Source: Acanthaster planci (taxonomy: Eukaryota; Echinodermata; Asteroidea; Valvatida; Acanthasteridae). Taken from it: a stretch of 57,692 nucleotides of DNA. Of the stretch, positions 49,301-57,692 are shown in pieces (position 1 is the first letter of the stretch; the number at the start of each line of letters is the position of its first letter). The notes beneath the pieces were generated by a model. It had not been told where the DNA came from. It searched no databases and saw only the letters and a program-made list of their open reading frames with translations. Both the position numbers and the translations under genes were made by a program. The stretch covers positions 212,879 through 270,570 of the forward strand of contig NW_019091616.1 of the NCBI RefSeq assembly GCF_001949145.1, given 5' to 3'.

Positions 49301-52300
49301 GGATCTGTTTGACAGCGAGGGTCCCAAAATATTTGAGAAGGCCAATGATGCAAATTCATCCAAATAAAACTCTTGAGTGAAAAATCGAGAGAAATCTAAT
49401 CCACAGACACACACAAAAGTCTGCAATGAGACTACTGTATAATGATATCCCTTATACTGCATGAATGGACTCTATTTGTGAATGAACGATGCCCCCCTTT
49501 TTTAACCTTCAAGTTATTCAAAAGAGCTCGTTACTGCAATTTAACACTCTGCAAAACTAAAGTACCATACCTTGCAATGCCCCGATGCAATGCTGCCTTA
49601 GGATCGACAGCTACAAAAAGCTGTGTCAGTACATCACTGCACAGATCCATCTCTGTGGCTGAGATGGACTCATGGGCCTGCTTCTTCAATACTGCTCCAA
49701 ACTTTTCAAAAGACAGAAAATTCAACTATTATTTAAGAAATTTACTTTATGGAATGAACAAACAACATACAAAATGATTTATCTAGGGTTGATACATAAA
49801 GACAAAGTTCTAGCTCTAATCTGCCAATGACATCCATATTTGGATTGTTTCAACAGTCAAGTCACAATTTAATATGACCCAAATGGTACAACAGTTCTCT
49901 GTTATGAGCGATGTCAACATTTTCCACATTATTAAAATGATCACAGATCAGATATTCTGTACTAATCTCCACCAATGTCTCAAAACAACACATCACATTA
50001 TCGAACAATCATGTGAACAATGCAAAATCCACAGCTTGGATTCCCATAATCACCAAACCCTTTAAACCCATATCTCACTGGACTGTAACAGCTGGAAGCA
50101 AATTGCAAACAGTATTCCCGAAAGAGTTTCAAAAATGTTTTGAAATGTTCGCGGGGGTTTTCATTTTTCCTTCTTCAGTCGCAGGGTCTCGCTTTTGTGT
50201 CGTGGGAATTTTGAACATGTTAAACAAATTTGTGCGACAAATTTTCTCTCAAAGTAGTTACAGAGCTGTCGCAGGTGTCTCAAAGCCATCTTGAACCCTT
50301 CTCAAATTAGTTTCTGTGAGGAGGAAAGTGCAAGAAATATAACACAATTTTGTGAGGGGTTGGTGACCTACGAAATAAAACTGTGACTGGTTGAAGAAAC
50401 AAATGAGAATCTGACATTCCAGGCATGAGAAAGGCATGAATGTCATGCAACAGTCGCAAGAAATGTATGTGAACTCCTGGCAAATTCTGGCCGAAATTTT
50501 GCTGGAGTTCGTGCGACATTTCATGCAATATTCGTGCGACGTATGCAAATGTGTCGTAAGTACCAAATCAGTGTGAGTCCAAGAAAAACTTGTTACTAAG
50601 TTCACAGATTTTCTCATAATTTGTCTCTCCAACTAGTTGCGAGCTGTCGCAACCCAGTGCGATACGGACTTTAGCACACAAATGTTTTACTCTTGATCGC
50701 TGTTGAGTGTGAAATTCACAAAGGGAGAAAGGAATTGTCAAACATCAAAATGACCCACTTCAGCCTGGATTCGGAATGGTGAGTCACACTCAATGAGTTA
50801 TCGAGGAACCGCATGATATAATACTGGGAAGGCAATTGTTTCTCGCACATACCTTTTTCAAAGATGTTACTTGTTGTGGATCATGGCATCCATGAAGACA
50901 TTCGTTCAGATAATCCCAAGGTAGGCATGATGTTTCACCACTGCTCAAAAAGCCTATTGATATAAATTAAGTGTTTATATTTCACAAAGTTGAAATTTAA
51001 CCTCGTCGACTCCCCCTCAAAAAATTTAAGCCGAAAATAAAAGCTACTCTATTTATTATTGACCTGTGGCTTTCCCAACTGTGGTACATGTAATCCCTAC
51101 CAAGGCTGTAGACCAGTAAATTCTCTACCGAGAGAGTATCTACAAACTGCAGCATTGGTAAAAAGGATTGAATGCTTTAATCAGATCCTGATCTTGTACT
51201 TCAGTGAAATTAGACAAGATGTTAGCAGCCCTCGCAGTGGCTCTGTTTTTCCGTGGAGTGAAGGCATTTTATTTCACAATAACAAGTTTTAGGGGTTGAT
51301 GATGATCATGTTTGGAAGGATATTTCTGGAAAAGTTATGAGTTCATCCACCAAAAATGAACAAAAACTACAGGATGAGTTACTAAGCATTTTAAATTGAC
51401 GTGTTTCTCAAACACTTTGCAGTTCATGTTTTGCTCAGCTCAGAGCTGATGTTCTTAAAATCATTTCCTACTCCACTGTTGGTACATGCATATCCCATAT
51501 CCCAGGACCATTGGTGTTGCCACAGTTGGGATATAACTAACTGGACAATGTCAGGTTAGGGTCATGTTATTTAGCGTCAATAAGCATTAAAGGGCGTTAA
51601 CAAAGCGTAAACAAGTTATTCAAGTATATTTTTGCAAAACGTTTGTATTTATAATATTAATTAGGCTCCTTATTATCATATTCAATGTATCACATCTATC
51701 TAAAATTATATTTTGTGTGGAAATTTAAGCAACAAAGTCGGGCCTGGGCCCATCATCCTGGGTACAGACATTTGAATCCATGTGCGTGCTTATAGAACAT
51801 TCAACATCAGATAAAAATGGATATCGAATGATGAATTCTCAATGCAATGCGTAAGTACAACATACGCAAACATCAGTACGTCTTTTTTGAATAAGATTCA
51901 CACGTACAGAGCAATAACACATGTTTGTTTACATCAATATTCCATAGCTGATTAGTTTAAAACGAATGTTTCCCTAACATTTGAGCAAGCTTAGGTCGTC
52001 CGATTTCATATGTATATCTTTCGATGGCTGTCTTTCGATAAGCAAGTTCAGCTAAATTAAAAAGTCTTTTCCTTAATTCAGTCATTGTTAAGCGACTTGA
52101 CGGCTCTGGAGCAGCAGCTGCCATGCTCATCGGGTACCGATAAAACCCAATTAAACAAAAGTCAAGGCAAAATTTATGTGCAATTCATGTGGGTTTTTTG
52201 GCGCAGAGTTAAATGAAATGCTCATTTACTGATTGTGCATTCAGGTTGTTTATGTATCGCCTTTGCTAATGTATCATTTCAGAATACAGACGCAGATATA

Positions 52301-53333
52301 CAAGTGGCCATACAAAAGATGTACAAAATGTCCAGTTTTCCATAGGTTTGTGCAAAACATGGATGTGCCCAGCAGGGCTGTACACGAGTCAGCGCTCTAG
52401 TTTTTATATATAGCTCTATGGAACCAACATGGTGCAGCAATATCATACCCATGGAAATGAGGCTGATGAAACACATTGTAGCCTACCTGCAAATCATTTC
52501 AAGGATGTTGGATGTGCTGTCTTTAGAGCTAGAGATAGGCATAGGCCTAAATTTGGAATGATTCTAGCCATTATTCTACATGAACTAGACTACCGGTTGG
52601 AGGCTGCCATGGTGCCCAAATGGTAGGGCCTACAAGGGAAAAACTTTTTTGATTTTGTATTTCATGTGAAATGGGAAGGGGCCCCTTCTTTGCTTTTTAT
52701 GCTAGCTCCTAGCTCTACTGAGTGGAGTGTTAGTATTCCTCTTTTTCGATTTTGGACAGGATTGTCATACTAACATGACTAATGATCCCGTCCAAATTAA
52801 AAAAAGAGCAATATTAACACTCCATTCAGTAGAGGCCTATTCATAAATAATGCCCATGGGTTACATGACTGGTGACCCCCCCCCCGCCCCGCCCAAACCT
52901 TAACCATGGAGGTTTTCCTACCTCCATTAATTATTACCACTCAACGGTATTGTCCGAAAATTGGGCAGGCGTAATGTACATACATGTACTGATGTAGGTG
53001 GGCCCAACGTTAGCCCTTTTAGTTTTTGGCAGCATGAGATGTGCTGCAAAAATCATAAGTACACTGAATGCAAATGAACACTTTACATTTTATCTTCCTT
53101 TCAAACACTTCCTCCATAGCCCCTATTCGTCTTCGGATGACTTCTTCGACTGCAGCTCTGTCTCATCAATCATATTCATCGTGCACTGCACGTTCACGTG
53201 TGGATATATATGCATGTTGACAAAATCGGTAGCTATTTACTGTTTTGTCTAGTAAACAAATCTTACCATGATTCCACAAAACAGCCGTCGGGCTTGACGT
53301 TTCGCTGAGCAGCAATATTCCCGCCTCCTCCAT
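23442..53333 (-). CDS. THADA: THADA (thyroid adenoma-associated protein homolog; Trm732 ortholog), 36 coding exons
   Basis: Exons in transcript order: 53333-53267, 50953-50853, 49701-49571, 49064-48874, 47958-47910, 47339-47161, 46760-46663, 45617-45376, 45011-44831, 44639-44567, 44109-43913, 43350-43183, 42419-42141, 41806-41651, 40817-40695, 40171-40045, 39613-39462, 38819-38518, 37094-36958, 35098-34878, 34389-34280, 33656-33530, 33388-33272, 32482-32360, 32080-31989, 31580-31491, 30889-30761, 30058-29890, 28435-28326, 27349-26728, 26239-26115, 25528-25450, 25330-25171, 25042-24920, 24728-24529, 24221-23442. Total 6,330 nt, about 2,109 residues (human about 1,950); all phases agree and junctions are GT-AG. 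Diagnostic vertebrate-like blocks include QMVLVCCWRSMKEVSLL, LCATRRSAGIPF, HALNILRVLFKD, AARALVP and NHIHGVLLQ. The family is an all-helical HEAT-like repeat protein. Yeast Trm732 partners Trm7 in 2'-O-methylation of tRNA position 32 (animal partner FTSJ1), and fly THADA binds SERCA. Start chosen at 53333 for its Kozak context (GAAACCATGG); an in-frame ATG lies 75 nt upstream. Confidence 0.95.
28326..35098 (-). CDS. THADA: THADA exons 20-29 (DUF2428 core region and following repeats)
   Basis: This is the most conserved part of the protein and covers the family's DUF2428 region. Exon 20: VTPQMVLVCCWRSMKEVSLL. Exon 21: ESKHRGAFELAYAGF. Exon 22: LCATRRSAGIPFAIQ. Exon 24: HALNILRVLFKDARLGEDVI then PYIADGVRAAILGF. 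Exon 25: VRNSSTLLFSALVTRIFGV. Exon 26: MTGKEFFARFPSLHPFLLQ. Exon 27: RLYPSPMDG. Exon 28: RAIAARALVPLV and HHNHIHGVLLQ. A Pfam-type match to DUF2428 is expected here. Confidence 0.95.
29016..29801. mobile_element. TA-flanked non-autonomous DNA transposon in a THADA intron
   Basis: The left end is TACAGTCAACTCCCGTTATT and the right end is its inverse with one change (AATAACGGGAGTCGACTGTA). TIRs are about 21 bp with TA at both borders, as in Tc1/mariner/pogo elements. The 0.79-kb interior has no transposase-like frame. It lies between THADA exons 28 and 29. The single N of the window (29299) is inside it. Confidence 0.78.
35295..36402. mobile_element. 1.1-kb foldback element with TTAA borders in a THADA intron
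   Basis: Two arms of about 520-555 nt (35295-35850 and 35880-36402) are inverted copies along almost their whole length with a short loop near 35865. Ends read GTTAACCACTT..CTGCCG on both sides. The TTAA (35296-35299 and 36398-36401) suggests a piggyBac-type target site, and the element would be a derived MITE. It carries no open frame of note. It lies between THADA exons 19 and 20 and would fold into a long imperfect RNA hairpin in the primary transcript. Confidence 0.75.
36958..44639 (-). CDS. THADA: THADA exons 10-19 (residues about 413-1030)
   Basis: Well conserved. Exon 11 has NWHVRGKYMPLGCLV, exon 12 plus 13 read KDQKTYLIE-YCVPRLLKCSPEAL, exon 13 has GLLGALVTCLKTAR, exon 14 starts VRIDGLGLLCD, exon 15 starts LFVRIRESG, exon 16 has LFEALKPGSSY, and exon 18 has DSLLEAAVQGPMYGILHCIRELL. 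Exon 12 uses a weak GAG|GTTGGT donor whose downstream side is a 30-bp tandem repeat. The acceptor of exon 19 lies 14 nt from a foldback element. Exon 19 has SSPEGYVPEESDS. Confidence 0.92.
37109..37915. mobile_element. Foldback element with tRNA-like sequence in both arms
   Basis: Arms 37109-37300 and 37713-37915 are inverted copies (about 195 nt, few differences) around a 410-nt centre. Inside the right arm, TGGTCAAGTGG (A-box-like) and GGTTCGAGTCC (B-box-like) occur with tRNA spacing, around an ACTAGTA anticodon-loop-like segment. The arms therefore look derived from a tRNA-related SINE, possibly a head-to-head pair. The left end is 14 nt upstream of the THADA exon 19 acceptor. Part of the centre (37620-37712) is also found at 835-950. 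Confidence 0.7.
37745..37822 (+). other. tRNA-like sequence (SINE head), not a functional tRNA
   Basis: It has A- and B-box matches and a good T-arm (GTGGG TTCGAGT CCCAC), but the anticodon stem pairs poorly and the acceptor stem has only about four pairs. An inverted copy sits at about 37190-37270. It is best read as an internal Pol III promoter of a SINE; closest in layout to a Thr (AGT) tRNA, but that is weak. Confidence 0.5.
41880..41985. repeat. Low-complexity CAAGTC-rich tract
   Basis: Irregular AAGTC/CACAAG words recur (CACAAGTCCC, GCAAGTCAGTCACAAG, CTTAAGTCAAGTCACAAG). A similar tract lies at about 54120-54180. It is within the THADA intron between exons 13 and 14. Confidence 0.55.
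43095..43180. repeat. 30-bp tandem repeat, 2.9 exact copies, touching the THADA exon 12 donor
   Basis: The unit TTCCAAATTTTAGCACCAAG CCACCAAATG occurs at 43095-43124, 43125-43154 and (26 nt) 43155-43180 without a mismatch. On the THADA strand the repeat begins at intron position +3 of exon 12. All three copies stay open in the exon's frame. Confidence 0.9.
44831..53333 (-). CDS. THADA: THADA exons 1-9 (N-terminal helical repeats, residues about 1-413)
   Basis: Exon 1 (53333-53267) codes MEEAGILLLSETSSPTAVLW and was accepted because its phase-1 donor joins exon 2 in the only open frame. This part is the least conserved. Recognition rests on later matches such as CHGVLAMLD (exon 8, human CQGTLAMLD) and YVWTNWDHPID (exon 9, human YVYTHWEHPLD). 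Two open stretches between exons 7-8 (46104-46418) and 10-11 (44361-44470) were left out because the family alignment runs straight across without them. Exon 5 is only 49 nt. Confidence 0.85.
50140..50660. repeat. GTCGCA-rich intronic stretch, possibly an unclassified element
   Basis: GTCGCA, TGCGAC and close variants recur about ten times, including the small palindrome GTTGCGA-GCTG-TCGCAAC near 50635-50652 and a related AGTTACAGAGCTGTCGCAG near 50260. Several mutually overlapping open frames are present, none recognisable. Confidence 0.35.
51957..52124 (-). CDS. Short ORF inside THADA intron 1 (55 codons), possible alternative first exon or nested gene
   Basis: The frame starts MAAAAPEPSSRLTMTELRKR and ends LAQMLGKHSF before TAA. 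The MAAAA-type start, the strong charged helix and the locally higher G+C around 52080-52140 look like a genuine first exon. A GTTAGG near the end could be a donor, but its phase does not join THADA exon 2, whereas the exon at 53333-53267 does. I do not recognise the product. It could be a small nested protein, an alternative 5' exon that changes the start, or chance. Confidence 0.35.
   Translation of the reverse strand: MAAAAPEPSSRLTMTELRKRLFNLAELAYRKTAIERYTYEIGRPKLAQMLGKHSF
52713..52834. mobile_element. Short hairpin MITE in THADA intron 1
   Basis: Arms of about 50-55 nt are inverted copies: CTCTACTGAGTGGAGTGTTA at the left, and the inverse of CTCTACTGAATGGAGTGTTA at the right, with a very short loop. 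There is no coding capacity. Confidence 0.6.
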
Positions 53334-53459
53334 GGTTTCATAAAAATGTATTTTGAGGGGAAGGTATTCACTGATATTTATAATACAAAAAGGTTCATAC
53401 GAAAACAATAAGACTGCCCATGGGCAGTGATTACAAGAAGGAAGAAATCAGATCTGATT

Positions 53460-53480
53460 TTGTGTGTGTGTGTGTGTGTG
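53460..53480. repeat. (TG)n microsatellite
   Basis: Ten TG units followed by a T run and G run, upstream of THADA exon 1. Confidence 0.9.
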
Positions 53481-55170
53481 TTTTTGGGGGGGGACAATTT
53501 AAAGAATAAAAACCATGCAGACTTTTATGGCCTAGGGCTGAGGCTACATCTGGGGCCTTTTTACACAATTTTGAGGGGAAGGGAAATAAAAACAGACCAC
53601 ACAAAATAATTTACCTTTCTTTCATTGTTTCTCGAAAAATAGGGGGATCCTTATTTTGAGGGGAAATTAACAGCCCCCGCTGCCCCCTCCCCCCATCTGC
53701 CTTTGGCCTGCTGAGCAATAACCAGTGTGTCTTGTCTTCCAATGGCTGGACAGGTGGTACATGGTGAGCTAGATGGGATTGAACCAGAGTTAATGTGTAG
53801 ATGCTTAACTTGATGCACCCCTGTGTGGTGACCTCTTGTCCAATCTGCAATATTCATGGTGACCAGAGCAGAGGGTGGCCAATGGTAGTCTTCGCGTACC
53901 CTGTATATAATTCTTTCATACAGCACAGTCTACCTACCAGTTTATCATTTTTCTACTGGGGGGGCCGGAGAGGGGCCCCCTGGATCCATCAATGGGGGGG
54001 GAAGGTAACACAACACACCGAACAAAATGTTTGATGTAACCCTTATTTCCATTTTAACATAGTGCTAACTCAAAAGAACAGTTGACCAGTCCACGTACCA
54101 GCACTGTCCAACTGCCTAAAAACTCAAGTCGCAAATCATTCAGTCACAAGTCATGAGCTACTCAACTGAACTACGTCTTTGTTCATTCCAACACTTGCAA
54201 CTTGGCCCAACCTCAACATGTTGAGAGTGATAAGTTATTTAGTTCTAAATTTATTTCCGAGGGGAGGGGAGAGGTAGACTGTATTCATGTAAAAGCAGAA
54301 ACCAAAGTTTATTCCAAAACTGTTATATTTCTTTTTGAAAGATCTCCAATTCTCCATATGAAAAAACTAAAACGATAACAGATTTGATCCACACTGAACT
54401 CCCTAAATACCCAATTTTGATGTTACCCATGTACTCATACAAATTACTCTCGGACCCTGAAGACTTTTTTCATATATAGCTCTGTGTATTTTCAAACTGT
54501 GATATCAGCTGTAATGACATGTATGTCTGCCATGAAGTAAGTCTCTTTTGTGAGTGGGCAAGGTTCTGAAGAGTCAATTTTACCTGCACTGCACCAGCCC
54601 AGGAAAGAGATTACCACATGCTGCAAGTGTGAACTTTAACCATTTCGCTTCCTCCAATGTGGACAGCTTCAAATCTCATTAGCTGCAACTTTCTGACAAA
54701 AAAGTAGACAGGTAATATTGGGTCTGCTCTTTTGATGTCACAGTTGTTTTCCCTACAAGTGGCTGCAAAAACTACAGTTGGCTATCAGTTCAAAAGTAAT
54801 GAGAAATTCACAAAGTGTTGAAAGCCCATGTAGCTATCAGTTATATAATTTAAAGAGTAATGGGACAAATGTCCATGAAATCGAAAACCAACCAGAATCT
54901 GATATTTCTACAACTTCTGACTGACCATACAAGTTGCAGCCAAAATGAGAGTGGTCTATATTGTGTCTGGAACTGTACAGAAATGTGACAATTTGCAAAT
55001 AATGAATGTTTTTAAATGCAGAGACACATCTGATTTTTCTGAAGTGACAAATGGAATGCACCATTCTACAAAGCAAAATGGAATGCACCATTCCATGAAG
55101 CAAAAATCTGTCACTAAATAAATGACAATGTGTCCAGTTTAGCTAGCATTTTACAAAAGCATTATCATAG

Positions 55171-55409
55171 TGAATAAACCCCTGGACGAAAAATCCCTAG
55201 TACAGGGATTTTGCATCTCAGTGGCATCTCTGTACCTGAACAAAATCCTACTTGAATAAATCCCAATATGAATCACCTACAATCTCAGAAGTTTCATTTG
55301 ACCAGAGAATAGGGAGTTCAATTTGCCTTAAGATAGAACCTTCTGTTTTGGGGGCAACTAGGACAAACAATTCAGTGATCTACCAATCAGATGACAAGGG
55401 GTTTATTCA
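55171..55409. mobile_element. Possible MITE with 12-bp inverted ends
   Basis: TGAATAAACCCC (55171-55182) is repeated inverted at 55398-55409. The 239-bp interior is AT-rich and carries only an 81-codon open frame without similarity. The short ends leave this uncertain. Confidence 0.35.
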
Positions 55410-57692
55410 ACCAAGACTTATGTTAATTCATTTGAATCCAAACTTCAAAAGGAAGGAAATGGTTGAATTCTTTGGGTGTGGTATGAAAACATGTTAAAAA
55501 TGTATATTTGTTGGCAACCAGCATATGCATTATAAAAAGCACTGTTAGATCTATTTTTGAAAATCACTTAAGACACCCTGAAAGGAAAAGGTATTTTTGT
55601 GGTTGAAAATGTCAACAATCATGGAGGAATTTTTCCACGATGGATCACATTTTCCCACAACTACCAAACTAATAAATAAAACTTACATTTCTCTATTTTA
55701 GCCTGGTCCACAATATCTAAATAAAGCAAACAGCAAAATATAGCAAGAATCCAGTACTTCAGTATTCAAACAATCTGATATTAACGAACTGTTGTTTCAG
55801 CATTTCATGATTCTACTAAAAGTGCTCAGAGCAATCAAACAAATCAAGGAATATAATTATTTTTTTGCACGTAATAAAAGCAGCATCAAAAAGCAGATTT
55901 AAATTCCCAAAATTCAGAAAGAAAGATATTGTTTACAACAAATCTTATTTCAGAAAAAATGAAATGACAGAGTCATTTGGCTTAATATCAGATACTGCTG
56001 CATAATGTGTGGGAATAAGCATCATGAAGGTAGGCAGCAAAATTAGCAATGCTAAAATGCCCTTTCCCTCCTTATATCAGCTGAATTATTTGTTACTTAT
56101 TTACAAGAAAATGGCAAACAAACATAGTAAAAAATCAACCAACTCTAGTTGAAAAATTAAAAAGCAACTTGGAACTTCTTGCTTTGATTATACAGTATAT
56201 TTTTAAACTTTCTACATCTTGAGGTCATCATGCGATCTCTGAATTCCACTACACGGCTGTGTCTGTATTATGGCTACAACTTGCACGAGCCTACTTATTC
56301 GAAAATTTTGAAAACAGAATGCCGGCCATCTTCATAATACAACTAATAAACCCCTCCGTATGTTTCCTCAAAAAGACAGGATCTTTGTATGTATATAATA
56401 ATTTTTTTGCTTGGCCTAATATTATAATCCTCCATATTCTGTACAAAATCCATTGCAAGGTAAGTAGGTATGTAGTAGTACTAAGCTTACTGCTTTCAAT
56501 GGTGCCTGATGCCCCTTGACAGTCTAAGTATAAAGGAGGCTCAATTTTGATATTACAGTGGAGGATTTTAGAAAATTTAGGAAGGTTCATGGTATGAATA
56601 TCTTGTTAAAAGGGTCCCTGATGAAGTTTTTCTGGGATACACTCTTAAGCAACTCTTACGCTCACCTTCAATGTGTGAGAACTAAATGATATTCCTTTAG
56701 GTTATGTGTATTAGAAAGTGCATTTTTTTGAAACATTGAAAATTGTCCAGCTTTTTCCAGATAACTGAGGATGCTGTTGCTGCCGTCATTCATGGAAGAC
56801 ATGATTCAGGTTCTGTGGTTTGGTTCAAATTTTCAAATTGTGAACCCAATATTTGCTCATTGACATAAACTTTGAGAAAGGTCTGCCCATTGGTTTGTGG
56901 CCATGTTCTTACAGAATAACTAAAAAAACCCAAAATTTAGGACAGCCCTTTTTGAAACAAATCGATAAACACTGAGGTTTCATGCCCAGGATAAAATAGT
57001 AGTTTTTCTCATGAATACAGAATTTCTCGTTGCATTACAAACCAACAAAAGACACCAAATACCTGTTTCAAAAACAAAACAAAATTGATATGAAGCTAGA
57101 TAGAGACACAAAACCCCCTTCTCAAGGGATGTTACCATTTTGTGGACCCTTTATAAGAGTATTAAGCTAGTTCCCTCTTGATTTCTTCTTACATATGTAT
57201 CAAAATGTATAAAAATCATCTACTTATTTTTCAATGAAAATATCTTTCATTCCCCCATCACTTGAGCTTTTATTGAGTTGATCCCTTTACATGTATATAG
57301 ACCAACCAATGAAGTGATGACTTTCCCCTTCAGTCTTTTTTGACCAATATCTTCTTCCGTGGGTCTTGGAAGCACGCCAAACGCACAGAGTCCTTCCCCT
57401 GCTTAACAGTATACCTTAAGAAGTAGAGGAGAAAATACAGAAATTTGTAATTACTGTATTCAGTCGTTGGTCTTTATGGGTTCCAGGCCTCAGTGAAACA
57501 GGGCACTTTAACAATAAAGTCCAAGATGGCAACAGTGGGCACTAAGTCTGGAAGGGGACTACAGTTGACCACCGGCCAATAGGCCCATGTACTGCTGATG
57601 TCAATCTTTATTTACAAGTGCACTTTCCAATGGAGCCAGTGGGGACCACGGTCCTCAAGGCACCATAGGAAAACACACACACAAGTGTGTAT

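Larger units (their letters stand above)
53409..57692. other. Upstream of THADA, no gene recognised
   Basis: Intergenic or distant 5' non-coding DNA. It contains G-rich runs (53480, 53950, 53990), a doubled AATGGAATGCACCATTC word at about 55048-55098, and the possible MITE at 55171. No splice-bounded frame convinced me. Confidence 0.5.

Noticed and set aside
1-57692. CRISPR array, operons or bacterial ribosome binding sites
   Set aside because: The DNA is eukaryotic with spliced genes. The only regular short tandem repeats are the 30-bp repeat at 43095 and a TG microsatellite.

Overview
The window is eukaryotic nuclear DNA from an animal. Its coding parts are cut into short exons with canonical GT-AG introns, it carries two U1 snRNA genes, and it is full of short non-coding DNA transposons. 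Two genes can be built exon by exon with a continuous reading frame: selenoprotein W (plus strand, left third) and THADA (minus strand, right half). Selenocysteine use, about 35 introns in THADA, U1 promoters with octamer-like elements and the repeat style (many AGGCCT and ACATGTAC words, palindromic MITEs) suggest a marine invertebrate, perhaps an invertebrate deuterostome such as an echinoderm or hemichordate. That placement is inference.

Layout. 1-8000: no gene I can prove. It holds a diverged direct duplication (about 635-2640 and 5067-7070), a striking array of AT-rich hairpins (5600-6660), a dispersed repeat (2930-3480, second copy 16625-17160) and one or two exon-like stretches on the minus strand. 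8098-15138: selenoprotein W, five coding exons, an in-frame UGA in a 25-nt exon, and a SECIS element in what looks like a separate 3'UTR exon, followed by a poly(A) signal. 15060-16140: locally repeated AT-rich DNA. 17547-19087: two U1 snRNA genes pointing away from each other with mirrored promoters. 20160-20410: decayed transposase. 21371-22283: a two-exon plus-strand gene of unknown function. 23442-53333: THADA, 36 coding exons, about 2,109 codons, tail-to-tail with the unknown gene. THADA introns carry several inverted-repeat elements: a TA-flanked MITE at 29016-29801, a 1.1-kb TTAA-bounded foldback at 35295-36402, and a foldback with tRNA-like arms at 37109-37915 that touches an exon acceptor. 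A 30-bp tandem repeat abuts the donor of exon 12. 53400-57692: no gene recognised.

The genes do not form a functional unit. SELENOW encodes a small thioredoxin-fold redox protein. THADA is a large alpha-helical repeat protein, orthologous to yeast Trm732, which in yeast supports tRNA 2'-O-methylation and in animals has also been tied to SERCA. U1 recognises 5' splice sites. The most unusual things seen are the hairpin array, the mirrored U1 pair, the selenoprotein that ordinary ORF calling would truncate, and the mobile or tandem repeats sitting directly on THADA splice sites.
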